This document shows, piece after piece, positions 31,266 through 39,976 of a stretch of DNA of 64,000 nucleotides. How positions within the stretch are numbered: the stretch's first letter is position 1; each line of letters begins with the position of its first letter. Below the pieces are notes generated by a model, which had not been told where the DNA came from, searched no databases, and worked only from the letters and a program-made list of their open reading frames with translations. The stretch is from positions 310,001 to 374,000 of the forward strand of contig NZ_AP025483.1 of assembly GCF_024347455.1 (NCBI RefSeq). Reading direction: 5' to 3'. Made by a program: the position numbers and the translations under genes. The stretch comes from Vibrio echinoideorum. GTDB lineage: Bacteria > Pseudomonadota > Gammaproteobacteria > Enterobacterales > Vibrionaceae.

Positions 31266-32696
31266 ATGAATAGTGCAGTAGAAGCCGAATTGGCTGAACT
31301 AGGGATTGAAGGTTATCTAAGTCAGCATCAGCATAAATCTATGCTTAGATTTTTAACTTGTGGCTCAGTCGATGATGGCAAAAGTACGTTAATCGGTCGT
31401 TTACTCCATGATACAAAACAGATTTATGAAGATCAGCTAGCGGCGGTTCACTCTGATAGCCAACGAGTGGGTACTACAGGTGAGAAGCCTGATTTGGCAT
31501 TGCTTGTTGATGGTTTGCAGGCTGAGCGTGAGCAAGGTATTACGATTGATGTGGCCTATCGCTACTTCTCGACTCAAAAACGTAAGTTCATTATTGCTGA
31601 TACCCCAGGACATGAGCAGTACACGCGCAACATGGCAACAGGCGCTTCAACGTGTGATCTGGCTGTGATCTTGATTGATGCTCGTAAGGGCGTTCTGGAT
31701 CAAACTCGTCGTCACTCGTTTATTTCGAACCTGCTTGGTTTGAAGCATTTTATTGTGGCAGTAAACAAGATGGATCTGGTGGAATACTCACAAGATCGTT
31801 TTGAAGAGATTCGTGATCAGTATTTAGAATTTGCTGAAAACCTCGAGGGTGAAACTAATATTCAGATCTTACCGGTTTCGGCGCTTGAGGGCATCAACGT
31901 TGCAGCGCCAAGCAAAGAGTTAGCATGGTTTGAAGGTCCATCTCTACTAGAAGTTCTAGAAAACGTAGATATTGATCAAAAGCGCTCTGCGGGTGAATTC
32001 CGTTTCCCGGTTCAATACGTGAATCGTCCTAATTTAGACTTCCGTGGTTTTGCAGGCACCGTTGCCTCTGGTCGCGTTAGCGTAGGTGATGAAATCAAGG
32101 CGTTGCCATCAGGCAAAACCTCTAAGGTGGCAAGCATTGTGACCTTTGATGGCGAACTTGAATCGGCGCAAGCGGGTTTGGCGGTAACGCTGACTCTTGA
32201 AGATGAGATCGATATCAGCCGTGGTGATTTGATTGTGTTGGAAAACGCTCAGATTGAATCAACGAACCATGTATTGGCAGATATCGTGTGGATGACTGAG
32301 CAACCACTGCAACCGGGTAAAGCTTACGATATCAAAATCGCAGGCAAGAAAACCGTCGGCCAGGTTGAAACGGTTCGTCACCAGTATGACATCAATAACT
32401 TGTCGACTTACGACGTGGATGAATTACCACTCAATGGTATTGGTTTGTGTGAATGGTCATTGAACGAGACTGTCGCGCTGGATAAATATCGTGAAAGTGC
32501 CGATACCGGTGGCTTTATCGTTATTGATCGTCTTACCAATGTAACGGTTGGCGCTGGCTTGATTCGAGACCGTTTGGACTCTGTTGAACAGCAAGTAGGT
32601 AACTTCTCTGCATTTGAACTTGAGTTCAACGCATTGGTACGCAAGCACTTCCCACATTGGGATGCCAAAGATCTAAGCCAATTACTGAAGTCATAA
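31266..32696 (+). CDS. cysN: Sulfate adenylyltransferase GTPase subunit
   Basis: GTPase subunit that drives APS synthesis by CysD. It has 476 residues, the E. coli length. G motifs are GSVDDGKST (33-41), DTPGHEQY (about 112-119) and NKMD; the EF-Tu-like beta-barrel domains follow. It is not fused to CysC, which is a separate gene two positions downstream. A 9-bp hairpin lies in the 65-bp gap after it. Confidence 0.97.
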   Translation: MNSAVEAELAELGIEGYLSQHQHKSMLRFLTCGSVDDGKSTLIGRLLHDTKQIYEDQLAAVHSDSQRVGTTGEKPDLALLVDGLQAEREQGITIDVAYRYFSTQKRKFIIADTPGHEQYTRNMATGASTCDLAVILIDARKGVLDQTRRHSFISNLLGLKHFIVAVNKMDLVEYSQDRFEEIRDQYLEFAENLEGETNIQILPVSALEGINVAAPSKELAWFEGPSLLEVLENVDIDQKRSAGEFRFPVQYVNRPNLDFRGFAGTVASGRVSVGDEIKALPSGKTSKVASIVTFDGELESAQAGLAVTLTLEDEIDISRGDLIVLENAQIESTNHVLADIVWMTEQPLQPGKAYDIKIAGKKTVGQVETVRHQYDINNLSTYDVDELPLNGIGLCEWSLNETVALDKYRESADTGGFIVIDRLTNVTVGAGLIRDRLDSVEQQVGNFSAFELEFNALVRKHFPHWDAKDLSQLLKS

Positions 32697-32723
32697 ACGA
32701 CTAAGTAACAGCTTATTGAATCA

Positions 32724-32746
32724 GGCGGAAACCCATCGTTTCCGCC
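32724..32746 (+). other. Intercistronic hairpin between cysN and the SLC13 gene
   Basis: GGCGGAAAC (32724-32732) and GTTTCCGCC (32738-32746) are a perfect 9-bp stem with a 5-nt loop. There is no T tract, so it is more likely an RNA-stability or processing element than a terminator. It ends 15 bp before the next start codon. Confidence 0.55.
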
Positions 32747-32761
32747 ATAAAGGACGGGTAT

Positions 32762-34486
32762 ATGTGGCAACAAGGATTTGTATTAGCGATTTTGCTCGGC
32801 ATCATTACTTGCCTGCTCGTTACCCGTATTAAGCCAAGCTTTATCTTTGCTGGCGCGGCGTTTATTGCTTTTATGGCTGGCATGATCGATTTGTCGAGCT
32901 TAGCCAATAACTTCACTAACTCCTCGTTACTGACTTTAATTCTTCTTATCCTCGCATCAAGTGCGTTGGAGAAAACTCGCTTAATCAGTTGGGTTAGCCG
33001 TAATATCTCTGAAGGTAGGCTAGGTACCGTGGTTGCGAAGTTGGGTATTTCCACAGCGTTACTTTCATCTTTTACTAATAATACCGCAGTGGTTGTTTCT
33101 TTGATCGGGGCGATCAAACGCAACCAACAACATGCACCTTCTAAACTGTTAATTCCTTTGTCATACGCTGCCATCCTAGGTGGAACCCTGACATTGATCG
33201 GCACCTCAACCAATTTGATCATCAATAGCTTTGTTGAGGATGCTGGGCTGCCGAGCCTAAGCTTCTTTGCGCCAACCTTGATCGGCTTGGCTGTGCTGGT
33301 TGGTGGTGTGTTGATCCTTATTCCCTTGAGTTATTTCTTACCAAGCTACGATGATGGATCGCAGGACGATCTGCCTTACTTTTTAGAAGCAAGAGTTGAA
33401 CCAGGCTCGCCTTTAGTAGGCAGAAGCGTAAGCGAAAATAACCTCCGAGCGCTGAGAAAACTGTTTTTAGCTGAAGTGATTCGAGACGGTAAAACAACGG
33501 CGTCTATTGATCCTGATTTCATTCTTCAAGCTCGTGACCGACTGTTGTTTTGTGGTGACGTTGAGAGTGTTGCGACACTGCAGGAAATCCAAGGGTTAAC
33601 CCTGTTTGGTCAACATCACCTAAACGGACAAAGTTTTGTTGAGGTCGTGGTGAGCTCATCGGCAAGCTTCTGTAATAAGACCTTAAAAACTAGCCAATTT
33701 AGAGATCGCTTTGATGCGGTTGTCGTTGCTATCCGCCGTGGCCACGAACGCCTTGAAGGTGGGCTAGGGAATATCACATTGACCGCTGGTGATACTCTAA
33801 TTTTGGTTCCTAGTAAACGCTTTGAAGAGCAACGTCAGCAACACAATAAAGAGTTTGTGTTGATGAATGACCTAGACTCAAGTGCCAAGCTTGATGCTGA
33901 TAAATCGACGTTTGTTTTGCTTGGCTTCGCTAGTGTCATTGGCTTATCGCTTGTCGATGCAGTACCTATCATTAAAGGGTTAGCGGGTTTTTTATTACTG
34001 CTGGTAGCATTTGGTGTGGTACAACTCGGTGAGCTTCGTCGCCGTTTTCCGGTTGATATTGTGGTGATCGTTGGCTCAGCACTTTCTATTGCTCAACTGA
34101 TGATTTCATCTGGATTGTCTGAACGTATGGGGTTGATGTTCATAGAGGCCTTCAATGGCTGGGGCGTGTTTGGTGCCTTAGTAGCGACCTACTTCATGAC
34201 TCTGGTTCTTACTGAACTTGTGACCAATAATGCGGCGGCAGCACTCTCGTTCCCGATTGGTTATAGCATGGCAGTAGGCTATGGCGTTGACCCAATGCCA
34301 TTTATCATGGCGGTGTTGTTTGGCGCCAGTGCTAGCTTTATCTCTCCTTATGGTTACCAAACCAATTTACTCGTATATAGCGTAGGTAATTATCATATTA
34401 CGGATTATTTGCGCATTGGTATTCCAATCTCGATTGTCTATTCGGGCTTGGTATTGACCCTAATTCCTTATTTTTTCCCATTTTAA
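32762..34486 (+). CDS. SLC13-family anion carrier with two TrkA-C domains (likely sulfate)
   Basis: A 574-residue membrane protein. It has two symporter halves (about 1-195 and 380-574) with the SLC13 signatures SFTNNTAVV and TLIGTSTNLI in the first and ELVTNNAAAALSFPI and SPYGYQTNLLVY in the second. They are separated by two cytoplasmic TrkA-C domains (about 205-365). Lying between cysN and cysC, it most likely imports sulfate for the pathway. There is no separate cysPTWA-type transporter in the window. Confidence 0.85.
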   Translation: MWQQGFVLAILLGIITCLLVTRIKPSFIFAGAAFIAFMAGMIDLSSLANNFTNSSLLTLILLILASSALEKTRLISWVSRNISEGRLGTVVAKLGISTALLSSFTNNTAVVVSLIGAIKRNQQHAPSKLLIPLSYAAILGGTLTLIGTSTNLIINSFVEDAGLPSLSFFAPTLIGLAVLVGGVLILIPLSYFLPSYDDGSQDDLPYFLEARVEPGSPLVGRSVSENNLRALRKLFLAEVIRDGKTTASIDPDFILQARDRLLFCGDVESVATLQEIQGLTLFGQHHLNGQSFVEVVVSSSASFCNKTLKTSQFRDRFDAVVVAIRRGHERLEGGLGNITLTAGDTLILVPSKRFEEQRQQHNKEFVLMNDLDSSAKLDADKSTFVLLGFASVIGLSLVDAVPIIKGLAGFLLLLVAFGVVQLGELRRRFPVDIVVIVGSALSIAQLMISSGLSERMGLMFIEAFNGWGVFGALVATYFMTLVLTELVTNNAAAALSFPIGYSMAVGYGVDPMPFIMAVLFGASASFISPYGYQTNLLVYSVGNYHITDYLRIGIPISIVYSGLVLTLIPYFFPF

Positions 34487-34510
34487 TGCTGTTTATTTAA
34501 AGGACTAATT

Positions 34511-35131
34511 ATGACCGCAGTACTCAAACCAAAAGATGAGAATGTTGTGTGGCATCAGCACTCGATTGATAAAACATTCCGCTCTGATCTGAAATCACAA
34601 AAGCCAGCCGTGCTCTGGTTCACGGGATTATCTGGTTCTGGTAAGTCGACAGTCGCTGGAGCATTAGAAAATCGCTTAGCACAGCTTGGTTACCATACTT
34701 ACTTGTTGGATGGTGATAATGTTCGTCACGGATTGTGTAGCGATCTTGGCTTCTCAGAGCAGGATCGTCGTGAGAATATTCGTCGCATAGGCGAGTTGGC
34801 AAAGTTGATGGCGGACGCAGGATTAATCGTACTGTCGGCTTTTATTTCTCCGCATCAAGCTGAAAGACAGTTAGTGCGAGACTTACTGCCGGAAGGTGAA
34901 TTTCTTGAAGTGTTTGTCAACACGCCGCTAGAGGTGTGTGAGCAGCGTGACCCTAAAGGTCTGTATAAGAAAGCTCGCGCTGGAGAAATTCCAAACTTCA
35001 CGGGTATTAGCTCTGTTTATGAGGCGCCTGAGAATCCTGAGATTAATCTACCGGCAGGTGAGAAGACACTCGATGAGCTGGTAGAGTTATGTATTGACGC
35101 ATTAGAGAAGCGTAATATTTTAGCCAATTGA
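34511..35131 (+). CDS. cysC: Adenylylsulfate kinase
   Basis: Phosphorylates APS to PAPS, the second step of sulfate activation. It has 206 residues. The P-loop is GLSGSGKST (39-47), and [18 protein letters not shown] and [13 protein letters not shown] are typical. It follows the carrier gene by 24 nt and closes the operon. No clear terminator was found downstream. Confidence 0.97.
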   Translation: MTAVLKPKDENVVWHQHSIDKTFRSDLKSQKPAVLWFTGLSGSGKSTVAGALENRLAQLGYHTYLLDGDNVRHGLCSDLGFSEQDRRENIRRIGELAKLMADAGLIVLSAFISPHQAERQLVRDLLPEGEFLEVFVNTPLEVCEQRDPKGLYKKARAGEIPNFTGISSVYEAPENPEINLPAGEKTLDELVELCIDALEKRNILAN

Positions 35132-35276
35132 GATCGTTGGTATGACTAAAGCTGCTCACTTACTTACTGCTTATTCACGACTTATAAGTAGTGCAGCCTT
35201 GGTTTACCGAGACAAGAAACCTATCTTCTAATTTCTCTTTATTCTTCTAAATATACTTCATTACCTACACCGTTCA

Positions 35277-35313
35277 TTAACTACACCGTTTATTACCTAG
35301 ACGGTGTAGTTAA
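35277..35313. repeat. 13-bp inverted repeat across a stop codon
   Basis: TTAACTACACCGT (35277-35289) and ACGGTGTAGTTAA (35301-35313) are perfect complements around an 11-nt loop. The loop contains part of the stop codon of the minus-strand gene. A further half-copy (CTACACCGTT, about 35264-35273) lies just upstream on the plus strand. There is no clean T tract; possible bidirectional terminator for cysC and the minus-strand gene. Confidence 0.7.
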
Positions 35314-36205
35314 CACTGCTTTTGACTTCTGTCTGTACTGTGAATTTGTGGTTCAATAATGCAATCAGTTGGTCGTAGTACTGCATGTTAGGTTTATTCC
35401 CAAGCAAGGTACAAAGTTCATTGCCTGTTGGGCTGAATCGGTAGTAAACCAGCTTAACCCCTTTTGATATAGGCGCCAGTGACATGCTCTTACCTTGGTA
35501 AGTCAAGTGTAACGCTGGATCGAAATCAATCTCACCAGACTCTAACTCAGTCCCCAAAATAATACCCAGTTCAATCAGGTGTAATAGGCTTGAGTAGGGC
35601 AGGTTGTGTCCACCAAGGTTGATGGTGTTGGTAGTATCTCTTTTGCCAAAGTTAAATATACCAGCATGGGTTTTAAAACCGAGTAATAGCTTTCTGCTGT
35701 TATCACCACCAAAGCTACAACCCAGTGACGCGGCTCTTTGTAGGGTGAGCGCTTCTTTTGGTGTCATGTCTTTTAAGATCTGAAGCGCCTTCATCGACGT
35801 CGAGCCTGGGTTGGTGACTTCTCGTTTCAGTACTTGAGCCCATAGCCTCTGCATCGATGTATTGTGGATCTCTTGCGCCATATCGAAAAAACGGTATAGC
35901 CAGTCCTGATCAGGATCTCCAGCTGCTTCATCTTTACATGAAGAGTGTGCCAGTTTAAGAATCTGCTCTAGGTTCTTTTGACGCAACTCTTTACGTTTCT
36001 TCTCACGTAATAGTGCCCGTTCGATTAGTGTACTTTCACTTTTATCGGTTGGTTTTGCACCATGATTGATTAAGGAATCTAAGCCGAAGCTTTGTGCTAT
36101 GTGTAACATTCTGCTGGCACTGTCGGCGATATGAGGCTTTTTCTCATGCTTATGCTGTGTATCGCTGGCATGATCAATGATTACTGGCTGTTTGATTTCT
36201 GACAT
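35297..36205 (-). CDS. TIGR03899/DUF2806-type protein of unknown function
   Basis: A 302-residue protein with no signal peptide and no membrane segment. It has a basic helical stretch around residues 65-85 (LLREKKRKELRQKNLEQ), a conserved-looking DPDQDWLYRFFDMAQEIHN segment (about 97-115) and a C-terminal domain with a beta-rich centre. I recall this as the TIGR03899 family, restricted to gammaproteobacteria and without known function. It is monocistronic and convergent with cysC. Confidence 0.65.
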   Translation of the reverse strand: MSEIKQPVIIDHASDTQHKHEKKPHIADSASRMLHIAQSFGLDSLINHGAKPTDKSESTLIERALLREKKRKELRQKNLEQILKLAHSSCKDEAAGDPDQDWLYRFFDMAQEIHNTSMQRLWAQVLKREVTNPGSTSMKALQILKDMTPKEALTLQRAASLGCSFGGDNSRKLLLGFKTHAGIFNFGKRDTTNTINLGGHNLPYSSLLHLIELGIILGTELESGEIDFDPALHLTYQGKSMSLAPISKGVKLVYYRFSPTGNELCTLLGNKPNMQYYDQLIALLNHKFTVQTEVKSSVNYTV

Positions 36206-36361
36206 AAGAGTACCGTGACGAGACGACTTAACTGTCTAAAATGTAACTCTTTATCTTAATGGTGGCTAGATTTTACGTGCAGAGTTGAAGGTTTAAACAA
36301 AATTTTACTTTTGCTAATGATAATAAAATGTTAAATTTGTTGTAATTCTCAAGGAGGAGTT

Positions 36362-36466
36362 ATGAATCAAGTCAATGATAACAAGCTGAAGAAACAGCTT
36401 GGCATAGGGTTATTACTCGCTACATATGTGGCTGTGCTAGCTTATCTATCTAATTACATCGCGTAA
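36362..36466 (+). CDS. Small 34-residue membrane ORF
   Basis: Begins MNQVNDNKLKKQL and ends LAYLSNYIA. A charged N-terminus of about 13 residues is followed by one hydrophobic segment (about 14-34). An unusually good ribosome binding site (AAGGAGGAG, 36351-36359) sits 2 nt before the ATG, and little else occupies this 350-bp gap. AATGATAAT upstream (36316-36324) looks like half a Fur box. No known family recognised. The strong initiation signal and clean membrane helix make translation likely. Confidence 0.65.
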   Translation: MNQVNDNKLKKQLGIGLLLATYVAVLAYLSNYIA

Positions 36467-36556
36467 ATTAGATAAACAACATCGTTATGAAACTGTTATT
36501 GAATAAGATCATTTGTTCAGTGACGGCAGCTCATCCTTGAGCCACCCTTCTAATGA

Positions 36557-37072
36557 CTACATGTCGTCATATTCTTCAATCGCAGTGCCTTCAATAAGAT
36601 AACCTGTTTGTGCTAAGTCGTGGCTTATTGACTCAGTTTTCAGCGTACCTACTAAATAAACCACATCCCATAATTGCTGTATTGGTGCACCTTTTGGGAA
36701 CTTCACGTAGATGATTTGATTCGGTGGTGGTGGTGGTACGTGAATACATGCGCCAAAATACGGCACTAGCAGAAACTCAGTGATCATATTCTCATCGCCT
36801 TCCAGTGGAATCACAAAACCAGGAATCTTTACTGTGCTGCCATTTAACTCTGGGCGAACAGCGCCAATTGTCGATTGTTGAGGTTTGTCCATACTGTCGT
36901 GGTTAACCATCGGCATGCCAAATGAGTCTAGTTGAGCTCGTTCCGATTCTGGAATTAAGTCAATCCACTCAAGTGTTAATACCGATTCGTCATTCTGAGT
37001 TGTTTCAGCGTGAGCTGTGCTGATAAATGGGAATAAAAGTAGTCCAAGTATCAGTAGGAATTTGCGTTGCAT
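36557..37072 (-). CDS. Exported DUF3299 protein, zinc operon
   Basis: A 171-residue protein with a signal peptide ending STAHA (about residue 22) and a DUF3299-type domain (VKIPGFVIPLEGDE, FFLVPYFGACIHVPPPPPNQ with FLLV in this copy). The CIHVPPPPPNQ motif is the family hallmark. It is the last gene of the five-gene zrg-like unit, 14 nt after the permease gene. It is probably periplasmic and may help zinc capture or assembly of the uptake system; its function is not established. Confidence 0.78.
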   Translation of the reverse strand: MQRKFLLILGLLLFPFISTAHAETTQNDESVLTLEWIDLIPESERAQLDSFGMPMVNHDSMDKPQQSTIGAVRPELNGSTVKIPGFVIPLEGDENMITEFLLVPYFGACIHVPPPPPNQIIYVKFPKGAPIQQLWDVVYLVGTLKTESISHDLAQTGYLIEGTAIEEYDDM

Positions 37073-37086
37073 CGTAGGTTCCTAAT

Positions 37087-38346
37087 TTAGATTCGAATAG
37101 TCATGCCATCAGACAATGACTGACGGTAAGCCCGGAAAGCGGGAATAAAGCCGATAATGATCCCTGCAATTTGTACCAGCATAAGCAGTTTCCACTCATG
37201 AGGCGTGATTGCAGATATCGATATATTGATACCATAACTTTGTTGCACAATTGGAGCAACTACTGCGATCAGGGCAAACAAGAGTGCGACACCCAAGGTT
37301 ATGCCAAGGAAGGTGAGGGCACTGGCTTCACTAATCAGCAAGCCAAAGACATGGCGAGGTCTTGCTCCCATCGCTCGGAGGATCGCCATTTCTCTACGTC
37401 GTTCTTGTAAGCTAGTGAGCAGACTACTGAGCATTCCCAATAATCCAGCAACGACAACAAACCCCGACACAATTAATAGTGCTTGTTCGGCAACGGCCAT
37501 CATGCCCCACAATTCATGTAGAGCAATGCCCGGCATAATGGCGCTTAAAGGTTCTTGGCGGTAGTTATTGATTTCTCGTTGCAGTGCAAAGGTTTGGATC
37601 TTCGAGTTGAGCCCAAGCATCATTGCGGTAATTTGCTTAGGTTGGAAGTCACGTTGCTTTAGTACTTCAGCATCCGGCGTATGTCCTAGGTTTGCTCCTG
37701 ATTCCCATCCGACATGGATTGCTTCAATAGCTTCTAATGAAACATGAACCGTTTTGTCTACTGGTGTTCCTGTTGGGGAAAGGATACCTACGATAGTGAA
37801 GGGGAGGTTATCGTGACGGCTGAAGGCAACGTCACTGATGCCGTGAGCAAGAATGATATTATCACCGATCTTGTAATCTAGTTTGTTGGCGACATCGGCA
37901 CCGACTACTACATCAAATAACCCTTTAAATTCTTTACCTTTCTGAAAAGTAAGTGGCTGCTTACTTCCGTAACGATAGTTTTCAAAGTAGCTATGATTGG
38001 TGCCCATCACTCGGAACCCTTTGTGAGAATCACCTAACGAGATTGGAACAGCCCATTTTACAGCTTTGTGGTGGCTAAATTCTTCATAGCTTTTCCAGTC
38101 GATATTGTTGGTGGCATTACCGATTCTGAATACAGAATAAAGCAGTAGATTGACCTGACCAGAGCGGCCACCGACGATAAGGTCAGTACCTGAAATCGTA
38201 TTGGCAAAGCTGCTTTTGGCTTCGGTTCTCACACGTTCAACACCGAGTAATAGAATGACAGAAACCGCCACGGTGAGAATCGTCAGGATGGCAGTTGCTT
38301 TACGGTTGAGTACGCTTTTTAGGGCTAAGTGAGTAATTACTTTCAT
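37087..38346 (-). CDS. zrgC: FtsX/MacB-type ABC permease of the zinc (zrg) operon
   Basis: A 419-residue permease with one N-terminal membrane segment (about 17-37), a large periplasmic MacB-like domain (about 40-280) and three C-terminal segments including the FtsX core (REMAILRAMGARPRHVFGLL). Such permeases often act mechanically (LolCE, MacB, FtsX) rather than as channels. It overlaps the ATPase gene by 4 nt, forming one transporter. The symbol follows my recollection of the Vibrio cholerae zrgABCDE zinc operon; the letter assignment is tentative. Confidence 0.75.
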   Translation of the reverse strand: MKVITHLALKSVLNRKATAILTILTVAVSVILLLGVERVRTEAKSSFANTISGTDLIVGGRSGQVNLLLYSVFRIGNATNNIDWKSYEEFSHHKAVKWAVPISLGDSHKGFRVMGTNHSYFENYRYGSKQPLTFQKGKEFKGLFDVVVGADVANKLDYKIGDNIILAHGISDVAFSRHDNLPFTIVGILSPTGTPVDKTVHVSLEAIEAIHVGWESGANLGHTPDAEVLKQRDFQPKQITAMMLGLNSKIQTFALQREINNYRQEPLSAIMPGIALHELWGMMAVAEQALLIVSGFVVVAGLLGMLSSLLTSLQERRREMAILRAMGARPRHVFGLLISEASALTFLGITLGVALLFALIAVVAPIVQQSYGINISISAITPHEWKLLMLVQIAGIIIGFIPAFRAYRQSLSDGMTIRI

Positions 38347-39059
38347 ACGATAACCTTAGCTTGGTTAACAGTTTTTAAATCTATGGTTCGAGAGAACAAT
38401 TTTTCTAGCGTTGGATCGTGACTAACAAATATGAGCGTGGAACCCGCTTGATTAGCTTGTTCTAGTAACAGCTCAATAAAGGCTTCTCGGTTGTCATGAT
38501 CTAAAGCAGATGTCGGTTCATCGGCAATGATGATTTTAGGTTGTCCGATTAAGGCGCGGGCTGCAGCGACACGTTGCTGTTGACCAATACTCAACTCAGT
38601 AACGGGTTTGTCCATTAAGGATTGAGGCAGTTTTAGTCTAAGTAATAAATCTTGAGCAATGGCTTGCTGGCTGTTCTGACTTTCTGCAACTTGTTGTTTG
38701 CGAATCTTTGAAAACTGACAAGGGAGTGTCACGTTATCGATGACTGACAAGTAAGGCAGTAGATTGAACTGTTGGAATATATAGCCAATATGATCGGCTC
38801 TGAACTTATCCCTCTGACGCGGTGTTAGCTGGGTAAGGTCTTGGCCTAAAATAGATACTTCGCCTTGTTGCGCCTGATTTATTCCTGTGAGTAAGCCCAA
38901 TAGTGTTGATTTACCACAACCACTTGGTCCCTTGATAAAAAGGTGCTCTTTAGGTTGGATATGTAATGAAGGGATTTCTAACGTTGGGGGTAACTCGGGC
39001 TTCCAACGAAAACTGATATTTTCTAGTTTGACCACAAGCGATGAACTGTCAAAAGACAT
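38343..39059 (-). CDS. zrgB: ABC ATPase of the zinc (zrg) operon
   Basis: A LolD/MacB-type ATPase of 238 residues. Walker A is GPSGCGKST (44-52), the signature is LSIGQQQRV (Ile replacing the usual Gly) and Walker B is KIIIADEPTSALD. A TTG at 39110 is in frame, but the ATG at 39059 has GGAG 5 nt before it and is preferred. It lies 137 bp after the DUF2796 gene, with a hairpin in between, and overlaps the permease gene by 4 nt. Confidence 0.8.
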   Translation of the reverse strand: MSFDSSSLVVKLENISFRWKPELPPTLEIPSLHIQPKEHLFIKGPSGCGKSTLLGLLTGINQAQQGEVSILGQDLTQLTPRQRDKFRADHIGYIFQQFNLLPYLSVIDNVTLPCQFSKIRKQQVAESQNSQQAIAQDLLLRLKLPQSLMDKPVTELSIGQQQRVAAARALIGQPKIIIADEPTSALDHDNREAFIELLLEQANQAGSTLIFVSHDPTLEKLFSRTIDLKTVNQAKVIV

Positions 39060-39137
39060 ACTAGCTCCAATATTTAAAGCGGTGTCTCTTCTGGACAGTC
39101 TAAATGACAATTAATTCCCGAGTACACCGGTTTTAAA

Positions 39138-39165
39138 AGCCAAGTAAGTGAATGCTTACTTGGCT
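39138..39165 (-). terminator. Possible attenuator between zrgA and zrgB
   Basis: AGCCAAGTAAG and CTTACTTGGCT form an 11-bp perfect stem with a 6-nt loop, followed on the minus strand by only TTTAAAA. The weak T run suggests partial termination or an mRNA-protecting hairpin, giving more of the upstream binding protein than of the ABC subunits. Confidence 0.5.
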
Positions 39166-39196
39166 GTTTATCTACGCAAAATCTATCTAATGATTG

Positions 39197-39934
39197 TTAG
39201 AATCGGAAGCTAACACGTTCTGCATTAAGAACTTCTTGCGTTTGAACACTGTCTGTTAGCAAGTTCACTGTCATTGACTTTGTATTACTGAACTTTGAGA
39301 ACCACTTAGTATTAACATTATTCAGATTAGCAATATCTGAACATTGGTAGTGGTACTCGGCAGTGAATTCACCGTGGCCACCTTCTGAGTGGTCATGGCC
39401 TTCGTGGTCATCATGATCGTGTTCTGCATGGTCATGGCCTTCGTGGTCGTCGTGATCATGTTCTGCATGGTCATGGCCTTCGTGATCGTCGTGATCATGT
39501 TCTGCATGGTCATGGCCTTCATGGTCGTCGTGATCATGTTCTGCATGGTCATGGCCTTCGTGGTCGTCGTGATCATGTTCCGCGTGGTCATGGCCTTCAT
39601 GGTCATCATGATCGCCTTCCAAGGTGTTAGTCACTGACTTGAATTTCAACGTACAGCTTACATTGTTGAAATCAAATAGTTCTTCTGGCTTGTTTAATTG
39701 TGCGATAGCTTGCTCAAACATTTTCTTCTGTTCAGCAGTTTTTGGAGCATGTTCAAAGCCAACCACATCGGCACCTGGAGCTGTCACTTCAACAAGCAGT
39801 TCTTGTCCGTCTTGAGCGATGTTTACTTCAACTTTACCGTGCACGTGTGCTTCATGGGAGCGGAATTCTTCGTTAGCAAGAACATTAGTAGAAAGAGTCA
39901 TGCCGATAACAACGGCTAAAATAGAAGGTTTCAT
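39197..39934 (-). CDS. zrgA: Periplasmic His-rich DUF2796 zinc protein
   Basis: A 245-residue exported protein (signal peptide MKPSILAVVIGMTLSTNVLA) of the DUF2796 family, known in Vibrio cholerae as ZrgA, part of a zinc uptake system. The N-terminal part has HEAHVHGKVEVN and a LTV-rich C-terminal part follows. Between them residues about 107-182 are six copies of a 13-residue metal-binding repeat (DDHEGHDHAE core), encoded by a 39-bp tandem repeat. A Zur-type operator lies upstream of the preceding small gene. It probably binds zinc and passes it to the ABC system encoded downstream. Confidence 0.85.
   Translation of the reverse strand: MKPSILAVVIGMTLSTNVLANEEFRSHEAHVHGKVEVNIAQDGQELLVEVTAPGADVVGFEHAPKTAEQKKMFEQAIAQLNKPEELFDFNNVSCTLKFKSVTNTLEGDHDDHEGHDHAEHDHDDHEGHDHAEHDHDDHEGHDHAEHDHDDHEGHDHAEHDHDDHEGHDHAEHDHDDHEGHDHSEGGHGEFTAEYHYQCSDIANLNNVNTKWFSKFSNTKSMTVNLLTDSVQTQEVLNAERVSFRF
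39391..39615 (-). repeat. 39-bp tandem repeat encoding the His-rich array of zrgA
   Basis: Six head-to-tail units begin at 39391, 39430, 39469, 39508, 39547 and 39586, each recognisable by GGTCATGGCC on the plus strand. Units are in frame, so copy-number change alters only the length of the metal-binding stretch. Silent differences exist between units (for example GATCGT against GATCAT). Confidence 0.92.
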
Positions 39935-39976
39935 GTTTTTTTTCCTGAATAAAGATTAATTAAAAAATAGTGGTAT

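Noticed and set aside
36304..36335. Full Fur box before the small membrane ORF
   Set aside because: AATGATAAT matches one half only; the second half does not fit. Kept as a hint, not as a feature.
39391..39615. Possible CRISPR array
   Set aside because: Units are contiguous without spacers and encode a continuous His-rich protein. No cas genes are present.
39322..39637. Open frames rich in Met/Thr or Val/Met on other frames of zrgA
   Set aside because: They mirror the in-frame 39-bp repeat of zrgA, which has a signal peptide and a known family. The alternatives are compositional shadows.
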